Position numbers and translations under genes: made by a program. Positions 48,355 through 57,501 of a DNA stretch of 64,000 bases are shown one piece after another (the first letter of the stretch is position 1; each line of letters opens with the position of its first letter). The stretch is from positions 1 to 64,000 of the forward strand of contig NZ_QDFV01000006.1 in NCBI RefSeq assembly GCF_003075395.1, given 5' to 3'. The notes under the pieces were generated by a model. The model searched no databases, was not told where the DNA came from, and saw only the letters and a program-made list of their open reading frames with translations. Origin of the DNA: Microbacterium sp. TPD7012 (GTDB lineage: Bacteria > Actinomycetota > Actinomycetes > Actinomycetales > Microbacteriaceae).

Positions 48355-49365
48355 ATGACGACACCTGCCGGCTGGTACGACGACGGTTCCGGAACGCTGC
48401 GGTGGTGGGACGGGCAGCAGTGGACCGCGCACGTGCGCACAGAGCCGCAGCCGAGTGCGCCTGCGGAACCGGTCGCGCCCGTCGAGGCGGTGACGCCGAG
48501 CCCCGTCGCTGCCGAACCGCAGCCGTTCGTGCCGCCCTACGCCATACCCGCGCAGGTCGGGTATCCCGGTGCGGCATCCGCTCCGACGTACCCGGCGGCA
48601 TCCGCGCCCGGGTATCCCGGCGCGGCCACGCACCTGCCGTCGCCGGCACCCGCTCGCAAGGTCTCCGTCCTCGGGATCATCGGCCTCGCCGTCGCGGTGC
48701 TGGGCGTCGTCCTCGCCTGTGTTCCGCCGGTCGCGGCCATCGGCTGGGTCGTGCTCGGTCTCGGCTTCGTCACCTCGCTCGTCTCGCTGTTCCTCCGCGG
48801 CGCGAAGTGGCCGGGTATCACCGGCATGGGCGTGACCGTCTTCGGCACGGTGCTGGCGCTCGGGGTGGCTCTCCTCACTCTCGGGATCGACTCGACCGCG
48901 GAGGCCGATCCGGTCCCGATCGCCACCCCGAGCGAGCGGCCTCCGGTCGATGATTCGACGGAGGGGACGACCGACCCCTCCGAGATCGAGGGCGCCGAGA
49001 TGGTCCCCTTCGCGGACCTCGCCGTCGGCGACTGCATACCCCTCGTGGAGTACGACCCGGAGGAGGAGATCTTCGAGGTGCCGGTCGTGCCCTGCGATCA
49101 GCCGCACACCGACGAGGTCTACTTCATCTACCAGCTCGACGACGGCGACTATCCCGGCGATGACGCGATCTACGAGCTCGCCTGGGACGGCTGCGCCGCG
49201 CAGTTCGAGGGGTTCGTCGGGCTTCCCTATGAGGAGTCCGAGTTCGACATCTACAACTACACGCCGACCAAGGCGTCGTGGACCCGGATGGACGACCGCA
49301 CTGTCCACTGCATCATCTACAGCTACGAAGACGTGACCACTTCGCTCCGGGGCACGGCGCGCTGA
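48355..49365 (+). CDS. DUF2510 membrane protein with septum-formation-like domain
   Basis: The 336-residue protein repeats the DUF2510 N-terminus of its neighbour almost word for word. A short Pro/Tyr-rich linker and two or three helices (about 102-165) follow. The exported C-terminal domain (PFADLAVGDCIPL, VPCDQPHTDEVYFIYQ, AWDGCAAQFEGFVGLPY, RTVHCIIYS) matches the septum-formation family of actinobacteria, with paired Cys. It lies next to ftsEX. A strong terminator follows. Confidence 0.85.
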   Translation: MTTPAGWYDDGSGTLRWWDGQQWTAHVRTEPQPSAPAEPVAPVEAVTPSPVAAEPQPFVPPYAIPAQVGYPGAASAPTYPAASAPGYPGAATHLPSPAPARKVSVLGIIGLAVAVLGVVLACVPPVAAIGWVVLGLGFVTSLVSLFLRGAKWPGITGMGVTVFGTVLALGVALLTLGIDSTAEADPVPIATPSERPPVDDSTEGTTDPSEIEGAEMVPFADLAVGDCIPLVEYDPEEEIFEVPVVPCDQPHTDEVYFIYQLDDGDYPGDDAIYELAWDGCAAQFEGFVGLPYEESEFDIYNYTPTKASWTRMDDRTVHCIIYSYEDVTTSLRGTAR

Positions 49366-49378
49366 GAGCATCAGTTTC

Positions 49379-49418
49379 ATGAAGAAAGGCCCCGGAATCC
49401 TCCGGGGCCTTTCTTCAT
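49379..49418. terminator. Bidirectional terminator between DUF2510 gene and prfB
   Basis: GAAGAAAGGCCCCGGA-ATCC-TCCGGGGCCTTTCTTC (49381-49416) is a perfect 16-bp stem, extendable to 18. A-rich and T-rich ends flank the GC core on both strands. It serves the plus-strand DUF2510 genes and the minus-strand prfB. Confidence 0.95.
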
Positions 49419-49436
49419 CGGCTCAGTCGCCGATAC

Positions 49437-50546
49437 TCAGTCCTGGTCCGGACGCTTGCGCCAGCGGATGCCGGCCGAGATGAAGCCATCGAGGTCGCCG
49501 TCGAACACGGCTGCGGGGTTGCCCGACTCGTGCCCGGTGCGCAGGTCCTTGACGAGCTGCTGGCCGTAGAGGAAGTACGAGCGCATCTGGTCGCCCCAGC
49601 TTGCGGTGATGTTGCCCGCGAGCTCCTTCTTCTTCGCCGCTTCCTGCTCCTTCTGCAGCAGCAGGAGGCGCGTCTGCAGCACGCGCATGGCGGCCGCGCG
49701 GTTCTGGATCTGCGACTTCTCGTTCTGCATCGACACGACGATGCCGGTCGGGAGGTGGGTCAGGCGCACGGCGGAGTCGGTCGTGTTGACGGACTGGCCA
49801 CCGGGGCCCGAGGAGCGGAAGACGTCGACCCGGATGTCGTTCTCGGGGATGTCGACCTCGGTCGCCTCCTCCATGAGCGGGATGACCTCGACGGCGGCGA
49901 ACGACGTCTGGCGCTTGTCGGCGGAGCCGAAGGGGCTGATGCGGGCGAGACGGTGCGTGCCGGCCTCGACCGACACGGTGCCGAACGCGTAGGGCGCATC
50001 GATCTCGAAGGTCGCCGACTTGATGCCCGCACCCTCGGCGTAGGAGGTGTCCATCACCTTGACGGGGTACTTGTGGCGCTCGGCCCAGCGCAGGTACATG
50101 CGCATCAGCATCTCGGCGAAGTCGGTGGCGTCGTCGCCGCCGGCACCCGAGCGGATGGTGATGATCGCGGAGCGCTCGTCGTACTCGCCGTCGAGCAGTG
50201 TCTGCACCTCGAGCTGGTTGATGACGTCGGTGAGCGCGGCGAGCTCGGTGCGAGCCTCCTGCGCCGACTCCTCGTCACCCATCTCATTCGCGAGGCCGAC
50301 GAGCACCTCGAGATCGTCGAGCCGCGACGCGATGCCGGTGATCCGGGCGAGCTCCGACTGACGGTGGCTGAGGGCGCTGGTCACCTTCTGCGCGCGCTCG
50401 GTGTCGTCCCAGAGGTCGGGTGCGCCGGCTTCCTCGCTGAGCCTCGCGATCTCGTCGCGGAGGTGGGAGACATCGACGACCTCGCTGATGTCGCCGAAGG
50501 TGTGCCTGAGCGCCTGGATTTCGGCGGAGAGATCTAGTTCGAGCAT
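49437..50546 (-). CDS. prfB: Peptide chain release factor 2
   Basis: The 369-residue factor ends translation at UGA and UAA. The codon-recognition tripeptide SPF is in RISPFGSADKRQTSF and the catalytic GGQ in SSGPGGQSVN. The reading frame is continuous from its ATG, so the programmed +1 frameshift known from many bacteria is absent. TAGGCT lies 8 nt before the start. Confidence 0.98.
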   Translation of the reverse strand: MLELDLSAEIQALRHTFGDISEVVDVSHLRDEIARLSEEAGAPDLWDDTERAQKVTSALSHRQSELARITGIASRLDDLEVLVGLANEMGDEESAQEARTELAALTDVINQLEVQTLLDGEYDERSAIITIRSGAGGDDATDFAEMLMRMYLRWAERHKYPVKVMDTSYAEGAGIKSATFEIDAPYAFGTVSVEAGTHRLARISPFGSADKRQTSFAAVEVIPLMEEATEVDIPENDIRVDVFRSSGPGGQSVNTTDSAVRLTHLPTGIVVSMQNEKSQIQNRAAAMRVLQTRLLLLQKEQEAAKKKELAGNITASWGDQMRSYFLYGQQLVKDLRTGHESGNPAAVFDGDLDGFISAGIRWRKRPDQD

Positions 50547-50626
50547 GACACCTCAGCCTAACGTGCCGCCTGCTCGCGCGGGGACGCCGCATCTCGAGCG
50601 TCCGCGGACGGGGGTAGCGTGAGTGC

Positions 50627-51904
50627 GTGAGCAGTGCATCGACCGTCCTTCGACAGTTCGGGCCGATGGTGTACCTGCCGACGATCCTCTTCGCGCTCGG
50701 CGAAGGCGCGGTCATCCCGCTCATCCCGGTGATCGCCGCCTCGATGGGAGCGGATGTCGCCTTCGCGGCGCTCGTCGCGTCTGCCCTCGTGATCGGTCAG
50801 CTGTGTGGCAATCTCCCCGCCGGCTGGGCGGTCGGCCGCATCGGCGAGAGGTTCACGATGGTGATCGCCGGGGTCATCTCTATCCTCGCCGCTGTCGGCA
50901 TGGTGCTCGCCCCGTCGCTCGGCGTGCTCGCAGCATCCGTCTTCGTGCTGGGCATGTGCGCGGCGGCGTTCGGTCTCGCGCGGCACGCCTTCATGACCAC
51001 GCGCGTGCCCGTGGCATTCCGGGCGCGTTCGCTTTCGCTGCTGGGCGGGAGCTTCCGTCTGGGCATCTTCATCGGCCCGTTCGTGGCCGCCGGCCTCCTG
51101 CAGCTCTTCGGCAGCGAGCAGGCGGCGATCTGGTTCTTCCTGGGCTGCCTGGTCGCGATGGTGCTGCTCGTGCTGCTCGGTCCCGACCCCGAGAAGACGA
51201 TCCCGCCGGTCACGACGACGACACCCGTGCGCTACGCGGAGGATTCCGGTGAGGCGGTGAGCGGATCGATCCCCACGATCGAGCGCGCCGGCATCTTCCA
51301 GACCATGTGGCGGCAGCGCGCCGTGCTCGGGCGTCTCGGGCTGGCTGCGGCCTCGCTGTCGGCGGTGCGGTCGGCACGGCAGGTCGTGCTCCCCCTGTGG
51401 GGGCTGTCGCTCGGGCTGGACGCCTCGACGATCGCGATCGTGGTCGGTGTCTCCGGCGCGATCGACTTCGCTCTCTTCTACGCCAGCGGCCAGGTGATGG
51501 ACCGCTTTGGCCGCCTGTGGGCGGCGATGCCGGCGATGGTGCTGATGGGCGCGGGGTTCCTCGCGATGTCGTTCACGCATGACCTCGAGGCGTCGGTGCT
51601 CTGGTTCGGCCTGTTCGCGGGAGTGCTGGGCGTGGGGAACGGACTGTCGAGCGGGATCCTCCTGACCCTCGGAGCCGATGTCGCGCCGAAGCGCGAGCCG
51701 GCGGCGTTCCTCGGCTCCTGGCGGACGCTGACGGATGCCGGTGGAGCGATCGCTCCGCTCCTGGTCGCCGCGATCACCGCGGTGTCGGCGCTGCCGTTCG
51801 CGGCTGCCGCGATGGGCGTCGTGAGCCTTCTCGGCGCTGCGGGATTCCTGCGCTGGATCCCGAAGTTCGTGCCGCGGGCGCGGCCGGAGAAGGAGAACGA
51901 ATGA
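50627..51904 (+). CDS. MFS transporter
   Basis: The 425-residue membrane protein has about 12 helices in two halves joined by a loop near residues 185-220. The MFS loop motif between helices 2 and 3 reads GWAVGRIGERFT and its second-half echo is GQVMDRFGRLW. It is probably an exporter of the drug-efflux type; the substrate is unknown. The start is GTG with TAGCGT 6 nt upstream. It overlaps the next gene by 4 bp. Confidence 0.9.
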   Translation: MSSASTVLRQFGPMVYLPTILFALGEGAVIPLIPVIAASMGADVAFAALVASALVIGQLCGNLPAGWAVGRIGERFTMVIAGVISILAAVGMVLAPSLGVLAASVFVLGMCAAAFGLARHAFMTTRVPVAFRARSLSLLGGSFRLGIFIGPFVAAGLLQLFGSEQAAIWFFLGCLVAMVLLVLLGPDPEKTIPPVTTTTPVRYAEDSGEAVSGSIPTIERAGIFQTMWRQRAVLGRLGLAAASLSAVRSARQVVLPLWGLSLGLDASTIAIVVGVSGAIDFALFYASGQVMDRFGRLWAAMPAMVLMGAGFLAMSFTHDLEASVLWFGLFAGVLGVGNGLSSGILLTLGADVAPKREPAAFLGSWRTLTDAGGAIAPLLVAAITAVSALPFAAAAMGVVSLLGAAGFLRWIPKFVPRARPEKENE

Positions 51905-52461
51905 GCCGGATGCTGTCCGCCGACGTGCATCGGCTGGTCGCCGATTACCTGCCGAGGTCGGAGCGGGAACGCGCTGCGCAGGAGGACTTCGCCTCGTTCT
52001 TCTCCGGCGACGACGGGCCTGTGCGGCGCGAGTCCGGCCCCGACCATGCGACCGCCTCGTGCGTCGTGTTCGACGAGACGCTCACGCAGACGCTGCTCGT
52101 CTTCCACGGCAAGGGGCGGTTCTGGGTGCAACCGGGAGGGCACGCGGAAGACGGTGACGCGTCGATCATGGAGGCCGCGCTGCGCGAGCTGCGCGAGGAG
52201 ACCGGCATCGAGACGGCCGTGCCGACCTCTCCCCTGGCCTACGACCTGGACCACCACGGGCTCTCGTCCCGGTTCGGCCGCTGCGCCTCGCACCTCGACA
52301 TCGGGATCGCGGTGATCGTCGACCCGCAGCTCGCGCTGAGCGTGAGCGACGAGTCGGAGGATGCGCGTTGGTGGCCTGTCGACGCACTGCCGGCCGAGGT
52401 GCCGCCGCAGCTCGAGCCGCGGCTGGCGGGACTTCTCGAACGGCTGCGATCGCAGCGCTAG
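51901..52461 (+). CDS. Nudix hydrolase
   Basis: The 186-residue protein has a Nudix box, GGHAEDGDASIMEAALRELR through EETGI (about residues 79-103), with the catalytic REL-EE core intact and one residue more than the classic spacing. Such enzymes cleave nucleoside diphosphate compounds. It is translationally coupled to the MFS gene; a shared role is not evident. Confidence 0.9.
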   Translation: MSRMLSADVHRLVADYLPRSERERAAQEDFASFFSGDDGPVRRESGPDHATASCVVFDETLTQTLLVFHGKGRFWVQPGGHAEDGDASIMEAALRELREETGIETAVPTSPLAYDLDHHGLSSRFGRCASHLDIGIAVIVDPQLALSVSDESEDARWWPVDALPAEVPPQLEPRLAGLLERLRSQR

Positions 52462-52862
52462 TCTGCGCGGTGGAAGGTGGCATGAGCGCCTTCGTCGTCG
52501 AGCATGCGCAGCTCATCGGCGTCGACCAGTTCGACCGAGGTGATGCCCGTCCGTTCGATCGCGAACGCGTCGGGGCACCCGCCGATGTCCGGCAGGCTCG
52601 TGGTCGTCGCCGTGACCTCGTCGCCGCCGATCGACCAGTTTCCGGAGGCGACGCAGAGTCCGGCGATGCTGAACGTCCCGTCGGCGTCGATGCGCAATCG
52701 AGCCTCGTCGGTCGTCTCCGCGACCCATTCGCCGACCAGCTGATCCGCAAGGGGCGCCATTTCGGGCGTCGGAGCCGGCTCCGGCACCGCGCACGACGTC
52801 AGGACGACCGCCGTCAGCAGACAGGTCAGCGAGCGGATGAACGAGCGGGCACGGAAGGCCAT
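52458..52862 (-). CDS. META-like domain lipoprotein
   Basis: The 134-residue product has a lipoprotein signal (LLTAVVLTSCAVPEP) and a beta-rich domain resembling HslJ/META proteins (VGEWVAETTDEARLRIDADG, then ASGNWSIGGDEVT with paired Cys). Function is unknown. It converges on the Nudix gene with a 4-bp overlap. Confidence 0.75.
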   Translation of the reverse strand: MAFRARSFIRSLTCLLTAVVLTSCAVPEPAPTPEMAPLADQLVGEWVAETTDEARLRIDADGTFSIAGLCVASGNWSIGGDEVTATTTSLPDIGGCPDAFAIERTGITSVELVDADELRMLDDEGAHATFHRAD

Positions 52863-52899
52863 GCCTCATCCTGTCGCGATCGAGGCAAGACCGGAAGCC

Positions 52900-53325
52900 T
52901 CATTCGAGTGCCGTGCGGCTCGTCGCCGTCGACGCCAACTCCACGCCTTCGGGCACGAAGAGCGAGAGCAGCGGCGGATTCCAGGTCGTCGTGAGCGTGA
53001 CGCGAGCCGAGACGCCGTCGGGAGTGCCGGCGGAGGCGAGCGCGGCGTCACCGGGGAGCGCGTCCATCAGGGCCGAAGCCTGCTCGCGCACACCGGCATC
53101 CGTCAACTCCGCGCGCACGTCTTCACCGCTCACCTGCAGAGTGAATCCGTCGGCTCCGGCGAGCGCGGCCGCGTCGGCGAGCGCGTCCAGCCGCTTCTGG
53201 GCGATGTACAGGTCGGTCGCGCACACGCAGACGAAGACGACGGCGACCGCCAGGAGCACGTAGCCGAGGGTGAGGAGCAGGACGCTCCCCTCCTCACCCT
53301 CACGGCGAGCGCGATCTGCGGTCAT
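52900..53325 (-). CDS. TadE/TadG-like pseudopilin-type protein (Rv3654c-like)
   Basis: The 141-residue protein has a short charged N-terminus (REGEEGSVLLLTLGYVLLAV) and one helix. The KRLDALADAAALAGADG segment is typical of TadE-like proteins, and a beta-rich exported part follows. It is last in the Tad operon. The start overlaps the upstream tadE-like stop (ATGA). Confidence 0.82.
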   Translation of the reverse strand: MTADRARREGEEGSVLLLTLGYVLLAVAVVFVCVCATDLYIAQKRLDALADAAALAGADGFTLQVSGEDVRAELTDAGVREQASALMDALPGDAALASAGTPDGVSARVTLTTTWNPPLLSLFVPEGVELASTATSRTALE

Positions 53326-53777
53326 CCCACACCCCACAGCCGGGACACCTTCTGCGCGGCTGCTGCCTGCACGGTGACGGAAGCCGCGCGGTCGAGGCCG
53401 AAGATCGGGGGCACCAGCGGCAGTCGCACGCGAGCGGCGACGGTCACGATGAGCGTCGCCCCCGCCGACGGACAGCCGACGCCCGCGGGCGAGCAGGAGA
53501 GCGAGACGTCGACCGCTTCCGGGTCGAGCCCGTACTCCGCGATGATCCCCGCCAGAACGGCCTCTCCGTTCGCCGCGGCCGCGGCGGCATCGGGCGCCAT
53601 CGCGATCGCGCGTGCCGTGTGGCGTGCGGCCGCCTCCGCGCCGAGCGTCTGCTCCTGGATCGCGCCCAGCGCGATCACCAGGTAGACGAGCGGGACGAGC
53701 AGGATGACGCCGACGGTGATGAACTCAAGCGCCGCAGACCCCTCGTCATTCCTCGCCCAGGCTCTCCACCGGTGCAT
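53322..53777 (-). CDS. TadE-family pilus protein (second)
   Basis: The 151-residue protein has the TadE pattern: NDEGSAALEFITVGVILLVP at the N-terminus with the conserved Glu, one helix, AEAAARHTARAIA, and an exported domain with Cys pair SLSCSPAGVGC. GGAGG lies 9 nt before the ATG. It overlaps the preceding tadE gene by 32 bp. Confidence 0.85.
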   Translation of the reverse strand: MHRWRAWARNDEGSAALEFITVGVILLVPLVYLVIALGAIQEQTLGAEAAARHTARAIAMAPDAAAAAANGEAVLAGIIAEYGLDPEAVDVSLSCSPAGVGCPSAGATLIVTVAARVRLPLVPPIFGLDRAASVTVQAAAAQKVSRLWGVG

Positions 53778-54147
53778 GCGCTTCCACCTCCAGCGCGTAG
53801 GGGACTCCGATGAGCCCGAGCACGGGGAGAGACGTGCGGATGCGCACATCGACGGTCTCGTGGCCGAGTTCCTCCGAGGTGCCGACGATGACGTCCCCCG
53901 CATACGCTGCGCCGACCGCCCGGGTGATCACCGACCGCGACCGCTCCGCGCCCTCTTCCAGGCTCGTGTCGGCGAGTGCGGCGTGATACGCCCCTTCGAC
54001 GGCCGCATCGTGGACGACGTTGCGCACGTACACGGCCAGCGCCAGCTGCAGCACCGCCAGCGTGAGCACGGTGAGGAGCGTGCCGACCAGCACGAACTCG
54101 ACCGGGCTCGAACCTCGCTCGTCGTGCAGCACCCGAGGGCCACACAT
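53746..54147 (-). CDS. TadE-family pilus protein (first)
   Basis: The 133-residue protein has the same layout: HDERGSSPVEFVLVGTLLTV, one helix, VYVRNVVHDAAVEGAYHAAL, and a short exported domain. TadE proteins are minor pseudopilins cleaved by prepilin peptidase. Its start is one base from the stop of the Flp-like gene. Confidence 0.85.
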   Translation of the reverse strand: MCGPRVLHDERGSSPVEFVLVGTLLTVLTLAVLQLALAVYVRNVVHDAAVEGAYHAALADTSLEEGAERSRSVITRAVGAAYAGDVIVGTSEELGHETVDVRIRTSLPVLGLIGVPYALEVEAHAPVESLGEE

Positions 54148-54148
54148 C

Positions 54149-54376
54149 TCAGAGACCGGACACCCGCTGGATCGCCTGCTCGAACAGCGCGGTGAGCGCG
54201 GGCCCCGCGACCGCCCAGATCAGCACGACCAGTCCTGCGGTCATCAATGTGACCAGCACCCAGCCGGGGACGTCCCCGCGCTCATCCCGGGCGAGGTCGC
54301 GAAACCAGCCGCGTGTTCCGCGCCACCAGCGCGTGTGGTGATCCCCTCGTCGGAGGTCGTGCGTGTCTATCGTCAT
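54149..54376 (-). CDS. Flp-type pilin-like protein (DUF4244-like)
   Basis: The 75-residue protein has a charged N-terminal 35 residues (FRDLARDERGDVPGWVLVTL) followed by one long helix (to about residue 62). This is the size and shape of actinobacterial Flp pilins encoded after tadC. The usual GMxTAEYA processing site is replaced by GDVPGWVL, so processing is uncertain. Confidence 0.78.
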   Translation of the reverse strand: MTIDTHDLRRGDHHTRWWRGTRGWFRDLARDERGDVPGWVLVTLMTAGLVVLIWAVAGPALTALFEQAIQRVSGL

Positions 54377-54396
54377 GGTCGTCCTTTCGTGAACGG

Positions 54397-55335
54397 TCAG
54401 CCGATGCCGAGCCGGAGGATGAAGAGTCCCGGGTAGATCGCGAAGAGCACCGACAGCGGGAGGATGAGGAACACCAGCGGCAGGAGCATCAGGATCTCCT
54501 TGCGCCCCGCCTGCTCGATGAGGGTGCGCTTCGCGTCTTCGCGAGCATCGCCTGCCTGTGCGTGCAGCACGCCGGCGAGTGGCGCACCGTGCTCGAGCGC
54601 GGAGATGACCTGATCCACGGCGCGCGCGAGTCCGGGGAGCTGCAGGCGCGTCGCCATCTCGCTCAGCGCATCCGCGAGAGGAGAACCCGTTCCCGCGGCG
54701 AGGACGACTTGTCGCAGCTCTGCGCTGAGTTCCCCGGAGCCGACGGCGGCGACCCGCCGCAGCGAATCGAGGAAGCCCTCACCCGCCGACAGACAGAGGG
54801 CCAGGAACTCGAGCGTCGTCGGGAGCTCGTCGGTGAGCCGAGCGCGGCGGGCCTTGGCCCGCACCGAGAGCTGCATGTCGTAGCCGACCGCGGCTGTCGC
54901 CCCGGCGAGGATCGGGATGGCGATGACGGGCGCGGACATCCTGCCGGCGACGGCCAGCGCGATCACGGCGAGCGCTCCTGCGCTGATTCCGGCGAGCAGC
55001 CATCCCAGCTGACGACCCCGGAACGCGACAGGGTCCGCGGACAGCCCGGCCTGGGCCAGCCGAAGCCGCAGGATCTCCCCGCCGCCCAGCATCCGGTCGA
55101 ATCCCTGCTGCGCGCGCTGCCAGAGCCCCCGGTTCCCTGCCGGAAGCATCCCCGCGCCCCGCAGCAGACCACGGGGCATGTCCTCGTCGGCGACGACGTC
55201 GCGCACATACGGCGCGATGCGCACGGTCAGCGAGACGGCCCGCCACCGTGGCAGCGCCGCCAGAATGCACAGCAGCCCCGCCGCGAGGGTTCCGCCGATC
55301 AGCACCGCGCTCGCGAGAACCGAGAGTCCGCTCAT
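54397..55335 (-). CDS. tadC: Tad secretion membrane platform protein TadC
   Basis: The 312-residue type II secretion F-domain protein has helices near the N-terminus, in the middle (about 105-150) and at the C-terminus. The F-domain reads ELPTTLEFLALCLSAGEGFL through ALSEMATRLQLPGLARAV. It anchors the pilus ATPase. It overlaps tadB by 4 bp. Confidence 0.9.
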   Translation of the reverse strand: MSGLSVLASAVLIGGTLAAGLLCILAALPRWRAVSLTVRIAPYVRDVVADEDMPRGLLRGAGMLPAGNRGLWQRAQQGFDRMLGGGEILRLRLAQAGLSADPVAFRGRQLGWLLAGISAGALAVIALAVAGRMSAPVIAIPILAGATAAVGYDMQLSVRAKARRARLTDELPTTLEFLALCLSAGEGFLDSLRRVAAVGSGELSAELRQVVLAAGTGSPLADALSEMATRLQLPGLARAVDQVISALEHGAPLAGVLHAQAGDAREDAKRTLIEQAGRKEILMLLPLVFLILPLSVLFAIYPGLFILRLGIG

Positions 55336-56189
55336 CCGAACCATCTCCGAGGCTCCGGCAGCCTGCCGATCCGGATCATGATCCGGAAGGCGAGGACCGA
55401 GACGGCGGCGCCGACACAGATCACGATGACGCCCTCTGGCGTGCCGTAGGCCGAGGCGCCCTCCGGCCTCATGACGAGGAGACCGAGCACGACCCACGGT
55501 GCGATCGCCCCCAGCACCGCAGCACCGCGGATCCAGGACTGGCGCGCCTCCACCTCTCCCCGCAGTGCGGCATCCGCTCGCACCGACGAGGAGAGCGCGC
55601 GCAGCACGGAGATGAGCTCGGTGCCGCCGACCTGTCGCGCCATGCGCAGCGTCTCCACGATCCGGTCGCCGATCGGGTCTGCCAGCGACGTCTTCAACCG
55701 GTCGAGGCTGGTCTCGAATCGTCCCGTGGCGCGCAGGTCGCGCGCGAACACCACGAAGGCGGGACGAAGCATCGCCGGCGACGACTCCGCCAGCCCCGCC
55801 ACCGCGTCAGGCAGGGAGAGACCGACGCGGATCGCGGCGATGAGCAGGTCGCAGACATCCGGCCACAGCTGCCGACGCAGGCGGCGCAGCCTCAGCCGGC
55901 GCCCTCGCAGCCACATCACAGGCGCCGCACCCGCGGCCGCACCGGCGAGGGCCGCCAGGACGGCGATGCCGGTGACGAGCCAGACGGCGGATGCGACCAG
56001 CAGGGCTGCCGCGAGCATCACGGCGATCAGGACCCGCGGGGCCACGGCATCCGCACCGGCCTCTTCCAGCAGGCGCGCGAGACGGCCCTTCCGGACGGCG
56101 TGCATCTCCCGGTCGTGCACGGGCCACATCCACGGCGACAGGCTCAGCAGGATGCCCGCGGCGAGCAGCGCGCCCATGAGGACGGTCAC
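55332..56189 (-). CDS. tadB: Tad secretion membrane platform protein TadB
   Basis: The 285-residue F-domain protein has an N-terminal helix and two helices at about 50-95. The T2SSF domain reads LWPDVCDLLIAAIRVGLSLP through MARQVGGTELISVL, with C-terminal helices after it. It partners with TadC. It overlaps tadA by 4 bp. Confidence 0.9.
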   Translation of the reverse strand: MTVLMGALLAAGILLSLSPWMWPVHDREMHAVRKGRLARLLEEAGADAVAPRVLIAVMLAAALLVASAVWLVTGIAVLAALAGAAAGAAPVMWLRGRRLRLRRLRRQLWPDVCDLLIAAIRVGLSLPDAVAGLAESSPAMLRPAFVVFARDLRATGRFETSLDRLKTSLADPIGDRIVETLRMARQVGGTELISVLRALSSSVRADAALRGEVEARQSWIRGAAVLGAIAPWVVLGLLVMRPEGASAYGTPEGVIVICVGAAVSVLAFRIMIRIGRLPEPRRWFG

Positions 56190-57340
56190 GACGCGACCCC
56201 GCTTCGACTCGCCGCGTCATAGAGCGTGCGAGTCCTGATCCTTCCCTCGACGACCTCACCGGTCGGAGCGACGATCTCCTGCACGCGGCGCTGTCCGGAC
56301 GCGTCACGTGCACAGTGCACGACCAGGTCGATCGCCGCGGCGAGCGCGGGTGCGATGAAGGTGCGATCGATGTTCCGTCCGGCGAGCAACGGCAGGATCG
56401 CGAGCTTCTCCAAGGCTTCCGTTGCCGAGTTCGCGTGCACGGTTCCCGCCCCGGGAACCCCGGTGTTGAGTGCGAGGACGAGGTCGAGCGCCTCCGCATC
56501 GCGCACCTCGCCGACGACCAGCCGGTCCGGGCGCATGCGCAGCGCCTCTTTCACGAGCCGCCGCAGAGTGATCTCCCCGGTGCCTTCGAGGCCGGCCTGC
56601 CGTCCCTGAAGAGCGACGAGATCGGTCCCCTCGACAGCGAGCTCGAAGGTCTCCTCGACAGTGATGATGCGCTGGGAATCCGCGCAGGAGGCCAGAAGCG
56701 CACCGAGCAGTGTCGTCTTGCCGGCGTGTGTCGCGCCGGACACGATCACGCTGCGACCGCCCCGCATCGCGTCACGCAGCAGGTCGGCGATCGCGACCGG
56801 CATCGCGCCCTGTGCCGTCAGCGCGTCCAGGGTGCGGTATCGAGGCAGGAACTTGCGGATGTTCACCACCCAGGAGCCTCGAACGACATCCGCGATCGCG
56901 ACGTGCAGTCGCGAGCCGTCAGGCAGGGAGGCGTCGACGAAGGGCTGGCTGATGTCCACCCGGCGCCCGGTGGGCTGCAGCATCCGCTCCACCAGATCGC
57001 GCACCGTCGTGTCGGCGAGCCGCAGTCCGGTGCGCTCCGTAACTCCGCCGCGCGCGACGTGCACGTGACCGTCGCCGTTCACCCAGATCTCCTCGATCTC
57101 TGCGTCGTCCAGGAACGGCTGCAGGGGTCCGATCCCGCTCACCGCCGCGAGCACATCGCGCACGCAGGCGACCTCGTCGTCGATCAAGGCCTCGCCGCGG
57201 GACAGTGCATGGTCGTCATGACGACGCACCTCCGCCTGGGCGATGCGTCGAGCTGCATCCGGATCGATCGACGGATCCACGCCCTCGACCCGCAACCGCG
57301 ATCGCACGCGTTCGGCGACGAGGGCAGACGGATGACTCAC
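56186..57340 (-). CDS. tadA: Tad pilus assembly ATPase TadA (CpaF-like)
   Basis: The 384-residue secretion ATPase has an N-terminal domain (IEEIWVNGDGHVHV), Walker A GATHAGKTT (about residue 203), the Asp box VEETFELAV, Walker B LVVGEVRDAEALD and a His box (GTVHANSATEALEKL). It powers pilus assembly from the cytosol. The start is GTG with CATGAT 6 nt upstream. The ssd/CpaE-like gene often found ahead of it is missing. Confidence 0.94.
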   Translation of the reverse strand: MSHPSALVAERVRSRLRVEGVDPSIDPDAARRIAQAEVRRHDDHALSRGEALIDDEVACVRDVLAAVSGIGPLQPFLDDAEIEEIWVNGDGHVHVARGGVTERTGLRLADTTVRDLVERMLQPTGRRVDISQPFVDASLPDGSRLHVAIADVVRGSWVVNIRKFLPRYRTLDALTAQGAMPVAIADLLRDAMRGGRSVIVSGATHAGKTTLLGALLASCADSQRIITVEETFELAVEGTDLVALQGRQAGLEGTGEITLRRLVKEALRMRPDRLVVGEVRDAEALDLVLALNTGVPGAGTVHANSATEALEKLAILPLLAGRNIDRTFIAPALAAAIDLVVHCARDASGQRRVQEIVAPTGEVVEGRIRTRTLYDAASRSGVAS

Positions 57341-57501
57341 CCGGGCATCATGCCAAGAATCGTGCGTGCACCTCGGAAGTTATCCACAGAGCGATCGACG
57401 ACCCGCACATCGCACCGCGAAGCGCAAGGGGCCAGACCTCTCGGACCCCGCGGTGGTGGACTGACCGGAACGTGAGCATCACCTCAGCGAAAGGAACCGT
57501 C

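Noticed and set aside
50400..50546. Programmed frameshift in prfB
   Set aside because: The RF2 frame is open from its ATG through the conserved N-terminus; no early in-frame TGA is present.
57380..57388. TTATCCACA, a perfect DnaA box between tadA and the Pro-rich gene
   Set aside because: It is a single copy with no cluster, no AT-rich unwinding region and no dnaA or dnaN nearby, so not an origin.
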